Positions 48,767 through 59,900 of a DNA stretch of 64,000 nt are shown here, piece by piece (within the stretch, counting starts at the first letter, position 1; every line of letters begins with the position of its first letter). Below the pieces are notes generated by a model. That model had not been told where the DNA came from. It made no database searches and worked only from the letters and a program-made list of their open reading frames with translations. The DNA is from Chitinophaga hostae (GTDB lineage: Bacteria > Bacteroidota > Bacteroidia > Chitinophagales > Chitinophagaceae), in NCBI RefSeq assembly GCF_018224885.1, contig NZ_JAGTXB010000023.1, forward strand, positions 1 to 64,000, written 5' to 3'. The position numbers and the translations under genes were made by a program.

Positions 48767-49729
48767 ATGCAGTTAGCCAGGGAAACGATAGGAAGCGAAT
48801 TACAGCGGTTTGAAGAGATATTTAATAACGCCATGCAAAGCGATGTGCTGTTGCTGAACAGGATCATGGCCGATATTGCTGCCCACAAGGGTAAACAGAT
48901 GCGGCCCATGTTTGTGTTGCTGTGCGCGCGTTTATGCGGCGCTATCAACGATGGCAGTTACCGGGCGGCTTTACTGGTAGAACTGCTGCATACGGCTTCC
49001 CTGGTACACGACGATATGGTGGATGATGCGATGAAACGTCGCAGCGCTTTTTCGGTGAATGCCCTGTGGAAAAATCGTGTATCTGTGATGGTGGGTGACC
49101 AGCTGTTTACCAAAGGGGTATTGCTGGCATTAGATAACAATGATCCTGCGTTGCTGAAGATTTATTCTGCTGCTATACAGCAAATGATTGAAGGGGAGTT
49201 GTTACAGATGACAAAAGCGAATAAACTCAGTTTTGAAGAATCGGATTATTTTGATCTCATCAATGCCAAAACCGCTTCTTTCCTGGCCGCCGCCTGTGCG
49301 GCGGGCGCTTCTTCCACCACTGCCGATCCGGGTGCTGTACAGGTACTCCACAATTTCGGACAAAGGGTAGGCATGGCATTCCAGTTAAAGGACGATTTAT
49401 TTGACTATGGCAAAACGGATGTAGGCAAGCCCACGGGAAATGATATTAAGGAGAAGAAAGTAACCCTGCCGCTTATTTATACCGTACAACATGCCGACCC
49501 CGTGTTAAGAAAAAAGATCCTCTATATTGTAAAGCATCAGCATACGGATAAGGACAAAGTAAATTTTGTGGTAGAAGAAGTGAACCGCTCCGGTGGTTTG
49601 CGATACGCCGCAGAAAAAATGATGGCTTACCGTGACGAGGCTTTCCAGCTATTGTATACTTTCCCTCCTTCTCCTACCCGCGCGGCCCTGGAAGAGCTGG
49701 TACGCTATACCACCGATAGGGTGTATTAA
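48767..49729 (+). CDS. Polyprenyl diphosphate synthase (trans, long-chain)
   Basis: Extends isoprenoid chains from IPP for menaquinone or carrier lipids. The 320-residue all-helical protein has the first Asp-rich motif DDMVDD at 82-87 (after HTASLVH) and the second KDDLFDYG with D209/D210/D213. Ala77 and Ser78, the small residues just before the first motif, fit a long-chain product (such as octa- or heptaprenyl). The N-terminus MQLARETIGSELQRFEEIFNNAM is the usual cap helix. It has only a weak promoter-like TAATTTCG upstream and is not part of the RiPP operon in an obvious way. Confidence 0.93.
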   Translation: MQLARETIGSELQRFEEIFNNAMQSDVLLLNRIMADIAAHKGKQMRPMFVLLCARLCGAINDGSYRAALLVELLHTASLVHDDMVDDAMKRRSAFSVNALWKNRVSVMVGDQLFTKGVLLALDNNDPALLKIYSAAIQQMIEGELLQMTKANKLSFEESDYFDLINAKTASFLAAACAAGASSTTADPGAVQVLHNFGQRVGMAFQLKDDLFDYGKTDVGKPTGNDIKEKKVTLPLIYTVQHADPVLRKKILYIVKHQHTDKDKVNFVVEEVNRSGGLRYAAEKMMAYRDEAFQLLYTFPPSPTRAALEELVRYTTDRVY

Positions 49730-50246
49730 TGTTGTCCCGCGATTAAATTTTAAAAATAAATCGCAAAAAGCTATGAAAAATCCATTTAGCTAATTACATT
49801 TGGTATGTAGCGTTAAATAAACAACCAGAATTTAAAGAGCATTGATAGTACTGATAGGCAGTGTGACCCTGTGTTTTATGTGTTTCCCCGCTGTGTGTTG
49901 GTATTAGCAAGTATTGAAAACCAGAAGTACTGATCAAATTAAAAATTTCACGTTAATTAATCAATTTCCATGACTCATCGTTCATTGCAACCTGTTAGGG
50001 AAGCGCGCTGCCCCTAAACAACATCTCCGGCACGTTATGTTTTCGCAGTTTACCGACACGATGACGTGATGGGTGTTACCCAGCGGCTTTGTCCTGCCGC
50101 GTCCATGGCGTATGCTAAGTATTAATTGTAGTTGACATTTTCCCGCAAGGGAACAGGGATTGCTATGCCTGTTAATGTCCCAGAAACCGATTGCCGGCGT
50201 AAAGCTTCTTTACGCCATGGGATTCTCATTCCTAAATATTGCATGT
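49730..50246. other. Long leader/intergenic region before the SusCD operon
   Basis: 517 bp without a supported gene. It contains TACATTTG at 49795-49802 (exact -7 box, no good -33), a small GNRA-type hairpin TTCCC-GCAA-GGGAA at 50140-50153, and the stronger hairpin at 50196-50216. The susC reading frame is open from 50160 but that part overlaps both hairpins and lacks a signal peptide, so it is considered untranslated. It probably holds the promoter and a regulatory leader for the whole operon. Confidence 0.5.
50196..50216 (+). promoter_or_regulatory. Leader hairpin before susC
   Basis: GGCGTAAAG and CTTTACGCC form a perfect 9-bp stem with a 3-nt loop, 30 nt before the susC start codon. It could act in leader-based control or mRNA stability. 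Confidence 0.5.
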
Positions 50247-53243
50247 ATGAAACACATTTACTTTTTTCTGCACCGTGGTATTTACTTTTTTGCTGCTATG
50301 TGCTTTGTATCTGCGGATACAATGGCGCAGAGCATGTTGTTTAAAAGTAAAGACACCAGCAGTGTAAACGCCGACTCACTGGCTTTTTCAAGGGTAACGT
50401 CGACCCGGCGCGACACGCTGGGGTATTTTCCCAACAATGAACTTTTTCTCAGAACCAGCAGGAACGGTGCTGTTTCTGCGGTTGACATGTCCGAAGTAAA
50501 AAAGTTGCCTTATACCAGCATTGACCAGATGCTGATTGGCAGGGTAACGGGAGTGGATATACGAACGCCGTCGGCGGAGCCGGGAAAGCGTAACAGCGTT
50601 TTTATCAGGGGCACTTCCTCCCTGTTACTGAGCAACCGCGATATCTTTTATGCGCAACCCACGTATGTGGTGGACGGGGTACCGTTGATCATGGATCATG
50701 CTTTTGCCTATGATATACAGCGTTTCGATTTTAACCGCATGGGCACCGAAACCAACCTGTTGTCATTCCTGGATGTCAATGATATTGAAAGCATCGAAGT
50801 GCTGAAAGATTTCGCCGCCACCGCGAAGTATGGTCCCAATGCGGCAAATGGCGTAATTAATATTGTTACGAAAGCGCCCCGCGTTGGCCAGATGAAAGTG
50901 TCTGTGAACGCATATGCGGGCCTGTCGCTGCGCCCTTCAGTAGATGCGGTCAACGGAAAATATGAAAGCGATTTCCGCATGCCGTTTTATCAGCAATACG
51001 CCGATGAAACACAATGGCGTAATTTCCCTCGTTACCTCGCAGATTCTTCCCAGTCCCGCTATTTCGGACCGGCTAATTGGGATGACCTGTATATGAGAAA
51101 CGGATTTACAGATGGCATACAGGCATCGGTAAGCGGAGGTACCCCATATGCCAACTTCCGTTTTAGCCTGGGGCAGTCATCCCAGCAGGGCGTATACGAT
51201 AAAACCGGGATCAAACGCTACGATGTAAATTTTGGTATCAATATCCAACCAATAAAGAACCTGGTATTTACTACAGATGTTGCCATTGCCAACCTCAACC
51301 GGAAACGGAATGAATTTATCCGCGACAGGGCAGGTGATGAGGACTACCTGTTTAACTATGATGCGCCGTTGTCGCCCAACAAAGCTTATCTCCAGCAATA
51401 CTATACCGACCTGGAAAATACCATTAACCGCAACAAAAATAATTCGGCCCGTATTATCGCGAATGTGAAGTACAGTTTCCTGTCGCACTTTACCTGGAAT
51501 ACCCGGTTTGCAATTGATTACGGACAAAATTTCCGTGACTTTTTTGTACCTACTGCATTGGGCGAGGGCAACAGTTACGTATCCAACTTCGATGGGCTGA
51601 ATAAGCGACTGGTACTGGATAATTCATTGCGGTATGAAAATACTTTTTCCGGTAAACATCACCTGGAAGTGACTCTCGGCCAGTACGGGCAGTGGGATAA
51701 ATGGCGTTATGATTATGGCCGCGCTTACAAGGGTTCCAGCGACTATGTAAAAATATATCAGCCGGGCAACGATGAAAATCACCAGGGACGCTTCGGCAAT
51801 TTCCGGTTGATGTTCAACACAAAGGATTTTACACAGTCAAGACTGGCTTCCTTCTATACCAACGTTGGATATAATTATGACAACAAATATTTTGTATCGC
51901 TGTACGTGAGAAGAGACGGCACCTCCTACCTGGATGCCAACAACCGCTGGCTGGTATCGCCTACCTTATCTGCTTCATGGAAAATCACGAATGAAGATTT
52001 CCTGCGTGAATCATCCTGGCTCAGCAACCTGAATCTCAGGGCCAGCTGGGGTCGTGTGGGTCGTTTGATGATGGATGAGCTGTATAAGGGCGGACCGGTG
52101 TACAATGTGGATGCAGGATGGAACGGGGTTCCGAACATGTCTACCTACAACGCTTTCCCTGCTATAAATGCCGCTTATACCACCGGGTACATAGTACCTG
52201 GCACTTCCTGGCCGGTAGTAGAACAGCTGAATGCAGGGCTGGATATCGGTTTATTCCACGATCGCCTGCGGGCTTCCCTGGATGTGTATTCCAAAACAGA
52301 CAAGAACCTGATTCTTAAAATTCCTACACTCGAAGAAGAAGGATATAACGGTATTGTGAAAAACGGGATGAATATCCGCAACTATGGCTATGAATTATCG
52401 ATAGATGCAGATGTGGTGAGAGGAAAAGATTTTCAGTGGACAACCGGTATCAATGTTTACACCAACCAGAATAAGCTCACGGCTCTGCCGGATGGTTTGA
52501 CCGACCTGGTGATCAGCAACCGCCGCTTCCTGGTGGGTAAACCTGTAGATCGTTACTGGCTGCTGATCAATGATGGTATTTATAACACCGACGCCGAAGT
52601 GCCTGTTAACCCGGCTACCGGTAAGAAAATGACCTACAAGGGGCTGACGTTACGCAAAGGAGACCCGAGATGGAAAGACCTGGATGGTAATTACGACATC
52701 AATGATAAAGACCGGGTTATGAAGGGTAGAATGGTAGCCGCTTTGCAGGGCGGTTTCAGTAACACTTTTCATTACAGGGAATGGGAAGTAAACGTGTTGC
52801 TGAACTATGCGTTTGGCCGTAAAGTGATCAACCAGGCGTTAGCTGATCGTTTTGATTTCGCCAACAGGGAAGGTATCGATGATCCCAAAGCGATAAAAGA
52901 AATCAGCTGGTGGTCAAAAGTAGAAGGCGACTACAGCAAAATTCCCCATTACAATCCCTGGAGTGCTGTGTATGCCTATCAGCCCAACCAGACCCTATTC
53001 CTGGAAGATGGTTCTTTTGTGAAGCTTCGTGCCGTAACGGTGGCTTACAACCTGCATTCCCGGTGGATGAAAAGGTCGGGGGTAGATCAGCTGCGTATTT
53101 ATGCTACCGGCAATAACCTGCTTACCTGGACTAAATACAAGGGCGGCGACCCTGAAGCCGTGAGCTACTTTGGTTATGACGAAGGATATTATAACTGGGC
53201 TGCTCCCCGCACATTTACCCTGGGCTTTAATTTTCAATTCTGA
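50247..53243 (+). CDS. SusC/RagA-type TonB-dependent receptor, short N-terminus
   Basis: A 998-residue outer-membrane receptor that imports glycans or peptides with its SusD partner. The start at 50247 (MKHIYFFLHRGIYFF...) gives a signal peptide ending near TMAQ; the upstream in-frame codons are leader. The plug is clear (IDQMLIGRVTGVDIRTPSAEP, VFIRGTSSLLL, ESIEVLKDFAATAKYGPNAANGVINIVTK), followed by a 22-strand-type barrel ending FTLGFNFQF. Unlike most SusC proteins it has no N-terminal carboxypeptidase-regulatory-like domain; only about 75 residues precede the plug. Its TGA overlaps the SusD ATG. It is the first gene of a long operon. Confidence 0.93.
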   Translation: MKHIYFFLHRGIYFFAAMCFVSADTMAQSMLFKSKDTSSVNADSLAFSRVTSTRRDTLGYFPNNELFLRTSRNGAVSAVDMSEVKKLPYTSIDQMLIGRVTGVDIRTPSAEPGKRNSVFIRGTSSLLLSNRDIFYAQPTYVVDGVPLIMDHAFAYDIQRFDFNRMGTETNLLSFLDVNDIESIEVLKDFAATAKYGPNAANGVINIVTKAPRVGQMKVSVNAYAGLSLRPSVDAVNGKYESDFRMPFYQQYADETQWRNFPRYLADSSQSRYFGPANWDDLYMRNGFTDGIQASVSGGTPYANFRFSLGQSSQQGVYDKTGIKRYDVNFGINIQPIKNLVFTTDVAIANLNRKRNEFIRDRAGDEDYLFNYDAPLSPNKAYLQQYYTDLENTINRNKNNSARIIANVKYSFLSHFTWNTRFAIDYGQNFRDFFVPTALGEGNSYVSNFDGLNKRLVLDNSLRYENTFSGKHHLEVTLGQYGQWDKWRYDYGRAYKGSSDYVKIYQPGNDENHQGRFGNFRLMFNTKDFTQSRLASFYTNVGYNYDNKYFVSLYVRRDGTSYLDANNRWLVSPTLSASWKITNEDFLRESSWLSNLNLRASWGRVGRLMMDELYKGGPVYNVDAGWNGVPNMSTYNAFPAINAAYTTGYIVPGTSWPVVEQLNAGLDIGLFHDRLRASLDVYSKTDKNLILKIPTLEEEGYNGIVKNGMNIRNYGYELSIDADVVRGKDFQWTTGINVYTNQNKLTALPDGLTDLVISNRRFLVGKPVDRYWLLINDGIYNTDAEVPVNPATGKKMTYKGLTLRKGDPRWKDLDGNYDINDKDRVMKGRMVAALQGGFSNTFHYREWEVNVLLNYAFGRKVINQALADRFDFANREGIDDPKAIKEISWWSKVEGDYSKIPHYNPWSAVYAYQPNQTLFLEDGSFVKLRAVTVAYNLHSRWMKRSGVDQLRIYATGNNLLTWTKYKGGDPEAVSYFGYDEGYYNWAAPRTFTLGFNFQF

Positions 53244-54745
53244 TGTTAAAAAACATGATCATGAAGAATATTGCTGTTGCCGGGATACTGTTATTCCTGG
53301 CGGCAGGTATACAGTCCTGTAAAAAAATGCTGGACGTTCCTGCCCGTCGTGCCTTAACAGAAGAGAACATGTGGCAAACCAAAAACGACGCCCGTGCGGG
53401 ATTGTCGGCCTGCTATGCTTTAATGCGGGCGGCTATGTGCAATGAAAATGCGCATTGGGTATATGGAGATCTGCGTGGTGGCGACTTCCAGTCCACCAAA
53501 CGGGAGGACCTCAAAGCGGTAGTGGAAAGTAATTTGAATGCCAGTTATTCTACTATGTCGCAATGGCGCGACTGGCGCAGATTTTATGCAGCTATCGCGC
53601 AATGTAATCTCACCATAGCCAAGTTACCGCAGGTAACCGTATCTGACTATCGTTACTCACAAAATGATCTGAAGCTGGATATTTCGCAGGCGATTTATAT
53701 CCGCGCTTTTCTATATTACTATATTGTAAGGATCTGGGGAGATGTGCCACTGGTAACTACTGCCGCCGATGGAACCATCAAAACCATTGCGCGTGAAAAC
53801 TGGCAGAAGGTGTTAGATTATGCGGCTGCCGAAGCTAAAAGTTGTATAGACGGTTTGCCATGGAGATATGATGGCAAGTCGCCCGAACAGCAGGGGGATT
53901 ATCGTGGTCAGGGCGAATCCCATCACGTATCGATCACTATTGCTAAAGGGATGGCCTATACGTTGCTGGCACATATTTATACCTGGAAGGGAGAATACGC
54001 CAAGGCACTGGAGTATGCGGATATTGTTATTAATAATGCTTCCAATACCAACTATGATTTAGTATCAGTAAATGACCTTACCCGGTTGGATGGTGCTTTC
54101 CGCGGGCGTTTCCGCTGTAATATTTTCCAGGTAGATATGAACTTCGACCATGCGGAAATGTCTTCTACCGGTCAGCTGGAAGACTGGACGCTGCGGGATC
54201 CCTATATACCCAAGCGAGAATCTGACATCTATGTGCCCAGGGATAGTGTGTTGAAAATTTATGGAGAACCGCATGAACAACGTCCCGCTTATTTCTTTAC
54301 CAAGCTGGAAGATACCTATCCCATTTTCTTTAAGATGAAGCAGATCAACAGCAGCGTGACTAACCCGGTGCTGAAGATGTATACTTCCTGCATCATTGTG
54401 TTCCGTTATGAAGAGTTATTCCTGCTGCGCGCAGAGGCGAAAGCCCGCTTGGGTATGACCGACGAGGCGCAGAAAGATCTGAACCGCATCCGTAACAGCA
54501 GGGCGCTTAAGAATATTAACGTTGCCGTGACGGGCGAAGCGCTGCTCGACGCCATTTTGCTGGAGCGCCGCAGGGAGTTGATGGGAGAAGGCTGGTATTG
54601 GTACGACCTGGTGCATTTCAAACGCATCCCTCAATTCACCAAACTCACACAGGCGGATGTAGATAAAGGCGTTGCTTACTGGCCATTATCGCAGGAGGCA
54701 TTGTCCACCAATCCATCCCTGATTCAAAACAGTTTCTGGAAATAA
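53243..54745 (+). CDS. RagB/SusD family lipoprotein
   Basis: A 500-residue surface lipoprotein that caps the SusC barrel and binds ligand. The signal peptide ends with the lipobox GIQSC (Cys26) followed by KKMLDVPAR. The rest has the SusD TPR-like fold: EENMWQTKNDARAGLSACYALM near the N-terminus, then AIYIRAFLYYYIVRIWGDVPLVT and the C-terminal LLRAEAKARLGMTDEAQKDLNRIRNSR and ERRRELMGEGWYWYDLVHFKRI. The ATG at 53243 overlaps the SusC stop; MKNIAVAG at 53261 is a possible alternative start. Confidence 0.95.
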   Translation: MLKNMIMKNIAVAGILLFLAAGIQSCKKMLDVPARRALTEENMWQTKNDARAGLSACYALMRAAMCNENAHWVYGDLRGGDFQSTKREDLKAVVESNLNASYSTMSQWRDWRRFYAAIAQCNLTIAKLPQVTVSDYRYSQNDLKLDISQAIYIRAFLYYYIVRIWGDVPLVTTAADGTIKTIARENWQKVLDYAAAEAKSCIDGLPWRYDGKSPEQQGDYRGQGESHHVSITIAKGMAYTLLAHIYTWKGEYAKALEYADIVINNASNTNYDLVSVNDLTRLDGAFRGRFRCNIFQVDMNFDHAEMSSTGQLEDWTLRDPYIPKRESDIYVPRDSVLKIYGEPHEQRPAYFFTKLEDTYPIFFKMKQINSSVTNPVLKMYTSCIIVFRYEELFLLRAEAKARLGMTDEAQKDLNRIRNSRALKNINVAVTGEALLDAILLERRRELMGEGWYWYDLVHFKRIPQFTKLTQADVDKGVAYWPLSQEALSTNPSLIQNSFWK

Positions 54746-54757
54746 TAAATCACTGCC

Positions 54758-55897
54758 ATGAAAAAATTTTTAATACTGCTGGCGATCACCGGAGGTTTTG
54801 CCTGCAACAAAGGGATGGAGGATTATCGCCATGCGAAGCCTGTATCAGAGGTGGCGGTCAGTACCTATGATTTCCTGCGTCAGCAGGGCGCTTTGTATGA
54901 TACGCTGTTGAGGATCATCGACAAAGTACATCTCACAGAAATATTAAAAAACGATAAGGTCACCTTTTTTATACCACAGGATAACAGTATCGAAACCGCG
55001 ATGCGTAATGTGAATTTTGCACGTGAGCGTTTGGGTGATAAAGGAAACTGGACAATGGACAGTATTCCGTTAAAGGTGTGGGACAGTCTTTTACGCCGCT
55101 ATATCATTCCCGGTATTGTGGACGCCGACTCCCTCCGTTATGCAGATGGCGCCGACCTGGTATCGCTTTACCAACATGAAATGAATGGGAAGATGAGTCG
55201 CACCAATGCTTCCGGCGCTGTAGGCGGTGGTACGGAGGTAGTACAGTTCAGTGACCGGAATGATTCCAGGTTTATCAAAGACTGGTCTACCGCGCTGACA
55301 CAGAATGTGGATATCAAAACAAAAAATGGACTGATGCATATCCTGGAGTCCAGGCATGTATTTGGGTTTACCTCTTTTGTGGGAAAGGCCTATCCGAAAT
55401 CGCTGGAACCTATACAGGGCCCGTACCTGGGCTTCCCGTTGGAAATTCCGGGAATTATTAACGCAGCTGACTACGACGAAGGGCCCAAAGAAGTGGCTTT
55501 CCATTATGGTAATCCCAATGGTAACCATGCCTATCGTTCGGATGCACCCGGTACAGAAAACTGTTCGGAAGGTGATAACCAGGTAAGTCCCGGCGGAGGT
55601 TACAATATTGGCTGGACCAGCGATGGTGACTGGGTAAGATATACCGTGAATATTAAAGAAGCCGGGAAATACAAGGTTGAATTGAGGATCGCGGGTAACG
55701 GTGGCGGTATTATTTATCTCTCTATCAACGATGTACCGGTGTCTGATGAAATTCCGATACAGGGAACAGGTGGCTGGCAAAGCTGGCAGGGCGCTATTGG
55801 TACCGCAGATCTTCCGGCAGGAAAGCAGCTGATGAAAGTGGTGATCAAGAGAGCAAACCTCAACCTGCACCGTATCATTCTTACAAAAATAAATTAA
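54758..55897 (+). CDS. FAS1 (fasciclin) lipoprotein with C-terminal carbohydrate-binding domain
   Basis: A 379-residue surface lipoprotein (lipobox GGFAC, Cys16). A FAS1-like domain spans about 35-215 (LYDTLLRIIDKVHLTEILKNDKVTFFIPQDNSI; NGLMHILESRHVFGF). The C-terminal 130 residues look like a CBM6/35-type beta-sandwich: IINAADYDEGPKEVAFHYGNP, YNIGWTSDGDWVRYTVNI, GKYKVELRIAGNGGGIIYLSIN. It likely binds the imported polysaccharide next to the SusCD complex. It lies 12 bp after susD and 6 bp before the DUF5007 gene. Confidence 0.85.
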   Translation: MKKFLILLAITGGFACNKGMEDYRHAKPVSEVAVSTYDFLRQQGALYDTLLRIIDKVHLTEILKNDKVTFFIPQDNSIETAMRNVNFARERLGDKGNWTMDSIPLKVWDSLLRRYIIPGIVDADSLRYADGADLVSLYQHEMNGKMSRTNASGAVGGGTEVVQFSDRNDSRFIKDWSTALTQNVDIKTKNGLMHILESRHVFGFTSFVGKAYPKSLEPIQGPYLGFPLEIPGIINAADYDEGPKEVAFHYGNPNGNHAYRSDAPGTENCSEGDNQVSPGGGYNIGWTSDGDWVRYTVNIKEAGKYKVELRIAGNGGGIIYLSINDVPVSDEIPIQGTGGWQSWQGAIGTADLPAGKQLMKVVIKRANLNLHRIILTKIN

Positions 55898-55903
55898 TCA
55901 GCA

Positions 55904-56938
55904 ATGAACAGGCAAGTATATATATATGCAATTATAGGCGTGCTGACAATGACGGTAACCGGTTGTTATAAGAGCTTGTTGCCGAAGGAAAAAGAACATT
56001 TCAGTAATAACGCCAACTTCGATGGCGATACCTACACCGCTAATTTTGGGCGTACCAACGTGTTCTATGGCAAGTTTAACCCGGATTATTCTACGCAGCC
56101 GCTCACATTTGAGTTGCAGAATATTGCGGGGCCGGACGGACAGCCCGTACCGGCATTGCGGGAGGAGGTGAATACCTGGCAATGGAAACAATATTACAGC
56201 GGCACAGAGAAAAGTGTGGACGAAATAAATGCGAAGCGCACGCAGGTAAAGCGGCCGCTGCTCGATATCCGCGCCAATTCAGGCGACCTGGTATTCTGGG
56301 CCACCGATACTTCCAGGATAAAGCCAGGGGTATACACTTTCGATATTTTTGTGAAGAACAACGGCGGACAAAAAACTTTCCAGAAAAGAAAACTGCAACT
56401 CCGGCGTCCGCGACCTTATGAGCCTTATGAGTTTGATGATATCACCGGTTTACGGAAACCGCTGGATAAAGGAGGGCTTACTCACCCCACACTGATAGGT
56501 GTAAAAGATCAACTGAACAACAATATTCCCGCGGAGAACGTAGACGTTTTCTTCGTGAAAACAGGTACTGCAAAAAACACCGTGTCCATTAAATTTTTCG
56601 ATAAGGACTCGCTGCCTATCCGGCTGTCATCATTCAATATCACACAATGGGATAGTCTTGTATACAGAAGTAACACCATTGAGCAGATCGTACCGTTTGG
56701 GTTTAACCGTAAAATGACGCAGGATAGCACGGTTGTTACCTGGGATGTTCCCAGTCCCTTCCCGGTGCTGGCAGATGTAGGCATCAATGAGAAGGCCAGT
56801 ATTGGATTTATCTATGAACGGGTTTCTTATGGCACACGGACCCAGGCCGCAGTAGGGCTGCAGTTTGCCATTTTTGAACCCGGCAGCTGGGATGTGATCA
56901 TCCGGTTCAGGGTGAATCCCAAGTTCACCAACGATTAA
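55904..56938 (+). CDS. DUF5007 lipoprotein
   Basis: A 344-residue outer-membrane lipoprotein: signal peptide with lipobox TVTGC (Cys21) followed by YKSLLPKEKEHFS. The mature protein is all-beta, with two Ig-like sandwich halves, and matches the DUF5007 type found in SusCD-FAS1 operons. No catalytic residues are known. It probably serves as a surface accessory of the first SusCD pair. It lies 40 bp before the second susC. Confidence 0.78.
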   Translation: MNRQVYIYAIIGVLTMTVTGCYKSLLPKEKEHFSNNANFDGDTYTANFGRTNVFYGKFNPDYSTQPLTFELQNIAGPDGQPVPALREEVNTWQWKQYYSGTEKSVDEINAKRTQVKRPLLDIRANSGDLVFWATDTSRIKPGVYTFDIFVKNNGGQKTFQKRKLQLRRPRPYEPYEFDDITGLRKPLDKGGLTHPTLIGVKDQLNNNIPAENVDVFFVKTGTAKNTVSIKFFDKDSLPIRLSSFNITQWDSLVYRSNTIEQIVPFGFNRKMTQDSTVVTWDVPSPFPVLADVGINEKASIGFIYERVSYGTRTQAAVGLQFAIFEPGSWDVIIRFRVNPKFTND

Positions 56939-56978
56939 CCAGGTAACTGTATTCTGAAAACATTAAAAATGCTGTGCC

Positions 56979-59900
56979 ATGAATAAACGGTACTTAACAT
57001 TGCTGGTGAGTTTTTTCCTGTTGCTGACAGGAGCCAGCTATACGGTATATGCCCAACAGGCAGTTACTATAAAGGGTAGGGTCACGGATGCCGCATCGAA
57101 AGACGGTATTCCCGGTGTAACTATCATCGACATAAAAAATAACAAGGGCTTAGGGGTAACTGATCCTACGGGGCAGTTTATCATCAAAGTAGAACCGGAT
57201 AAAACCATCCAGTTCCGTTATATCGGTTATCGCTTTGAAACCCTTAAAATCGGAAAAGCAACGGTACTCAATGTAACGCTTACGCCCGAAAATAAATCAC
57301 TGAAAGAAGCAGTGGTAGTGGGCTACCAGAAACGTACCAAGGAAACGGTATCGGGTTCCGTAGCCGTTATTTCGGGTAAGGATCTGCAGGATGTGCCAGT
57401 ATCCAATATCCAGGAGTTGCTGCAGGGTAAGGTAGCCGGTCTGAATATCCAGAATAACTCCGGCGCACCGGGTTTTCGTGGTACCATGTCCGTTAGAGGG
57501 GTATCTCAGCTGAATGTAAGCGGTAGCGGCGACCAGGCCTACCTGGCCAGCAATAACCCGCTGCTGGTAATCGACAACGTACCCGTGGATTTTGACGGCG
57601 GTATTTCCCAGTCGATGTTGCAACCCGGTGCTGCCACAGGGCCACTGGCACTGATTCCACCGGAAGATGTGCAGTCTATTGAAGTAATGAAAGATGCGCA
57701 GGCTACTGCATTATATGGTTCAAGAGGCGCTAACGGCGTAATTGTGGTAACCACCAAAAGAGGTAATTCACCTACGCCCATCATCGATGTGAACAGCAGC
57801 ATTTTTGTAAACTTCCCGCCCAAACTACGCCCCACCATTGGTGGTAATGCAGAGCGCCGGTATCGTATCAATTCAATTTTTATGAACGCCCGTGATGAGC
57901 AGGACGTACGCGACATTTTAGCCAAACCGGAAACGCAGTTTCTTACCGACAGTTTAAATTCTTTCTATAATAATTCTACCGACTGGCAGGGTTTATTTTA
58001 CCAGACCACGATGAACACCAATAACAACGTGCAGATCAGTGGCGGCAACATCAAAATGAACTACAAGGCCAACTTCGCATACCAGATGAACCAGGGGGTA
58101 TTAAAGAACACCGGGTTTAATAAGTACAGCCTGAATATGCAGTTGAATATGCAGCCCAGCAAAAAACTGCGTATAGGCGCACAGTTATTCAGTGCGCTCG
58201 GACAGAAGCAGCGCGGTAATGGCGGCGGACTCACCGATAATGGCGCCGGTAATTCCTTTACTACGTCGTTGTTGCCCGGTCCATCCAAATTTGTTGGTAA
58301 CCCGCAGCTCGATGGTTATGAAAATAATATAGATGATAACAATACGGTCAACTTCAGGGGCTTTGTAGATGTGGACTATGAAATCATCAACAACCTGCGT
58401 ATCAACTCTACTACTTCCTATGATTATTATACAGATACCAGGGATCAGTTTAAGATGTCTTTTTCCAACAACAACGCCACCCGTTTATATGGCTTTGTAG
58501 GCAGGCATGATGAATTGAATACCCGTAATGGTGTTAACTACAGCTATAGTTCCAACAAGAAAGACCTAGAAAAAGGAAATAATATTTATGCCAGCGTGTT
58601 CAGTGAAATAAATATTAAATCGGATGATCAGCATGTGAGGGATGTGCGTAACGGACCTAATGATTATTACTGGGGCCCGCGTGGCTATTCTCCCCGTTTT
58701 TATCCTGGTAACGTGTGGAACAATGCCAATGAAGTGAATGTGAATGGCACACCGGTATCCTATGTATACCATGCCGCTTCCTGGGCGGGTTTCCTCTCTT
58801 ATAACTTCCGTACCAAATACAGTGTAGACCTGGCTTACCGGTTAGATGGAAGTTCTGCAGCCGGTATTAATAATCCATATACCAAAAACCCTTCTGTTGG
58901 TTTCCGCTGGAATTTCAACAAGGAAAACCTGATGCGTCGTTTGAGCTGGCTGGATTATGGATCTATCCGTACTACGTATGGTGTGAACAGCCGTCCTACT
59001 GCCACCATTCTTAATTCGCTGGGTGTATATAAAAGTGTGCCGGGTTATAATAACGCTAACTCCATCATTCCTGAGTTTGATGTGCTGGCTAATCCGTCTA
59101 TGGAGCCGGAAAAGTCTTCCCAGTTCAACTTTGGTGTGGACCTGGGCTTATTTAAAAGCCGCCTGGAAATTATTTACGACACCTATTACAAGAATAACTA
59201 TAACCTGGTGAGGGATGCTTATCTGCCTAACGCTACCGGCTATAACAAGATGCAGGTAAATGGCGGCGCCATTGTAAACTATGGCCATGAGTTGTCTATT
59301 ACCGGGCGTCCTATTGTACATCTGAATCCAAAGGGTTTCCAGTGGACAGTGAGTGTTAATGGCGCCTATAATAAGGGCATACTCACCGAATTACCGGGTG
59401 GTTCACAGTTTTACCTGAGTATAGACGACAGGAACCGTCAGTCTATTGCCTTGAAGGTGGGCAGAAATCCGCAGAGCAACTATTTATTCCAGACAGATGG
59501 CGTGTATAGAAATACCTCCGATGTACCGGTAGATCCCATCAGGGGAGTGCGTTACAAAGCAAATGCGGGACCTGGCTCCCAGTTCTTCCAGGCAGGAGAC
59601 CCTATCTGGCGGGATCTGAACGGCGACTATGCGCTGAGTGATGCCGATTATGTGATTATGGGTAACCCGGAACCCTCTGTTACCGGTGGTTTCAACAATA
59701 CTTTCAGCTATCAGAATGTATCGCTCAGTGTTTTCTGTACGTACCTGCTGAACCGCAGTATTCTGAACAACGCTATTGCGGCGAGAGTATACCGCCTGCA
59801 GGCGCCGTATGTTACGGATTATACAGGTAATAACCTGGATGGTCCTATCAACCTGTATGATATCAGCAAACTGGATTACTGGAAGCGTCCGGGAGATGTG

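Noticed and set aside
50160..50246. Longer susC start at 50160
   Set aside because: The extra 29 residues lack signal peptide features and are encoded by hairpin-forming leader; MKHIYFFLHRG at 50247 gives a normal signal peptide.
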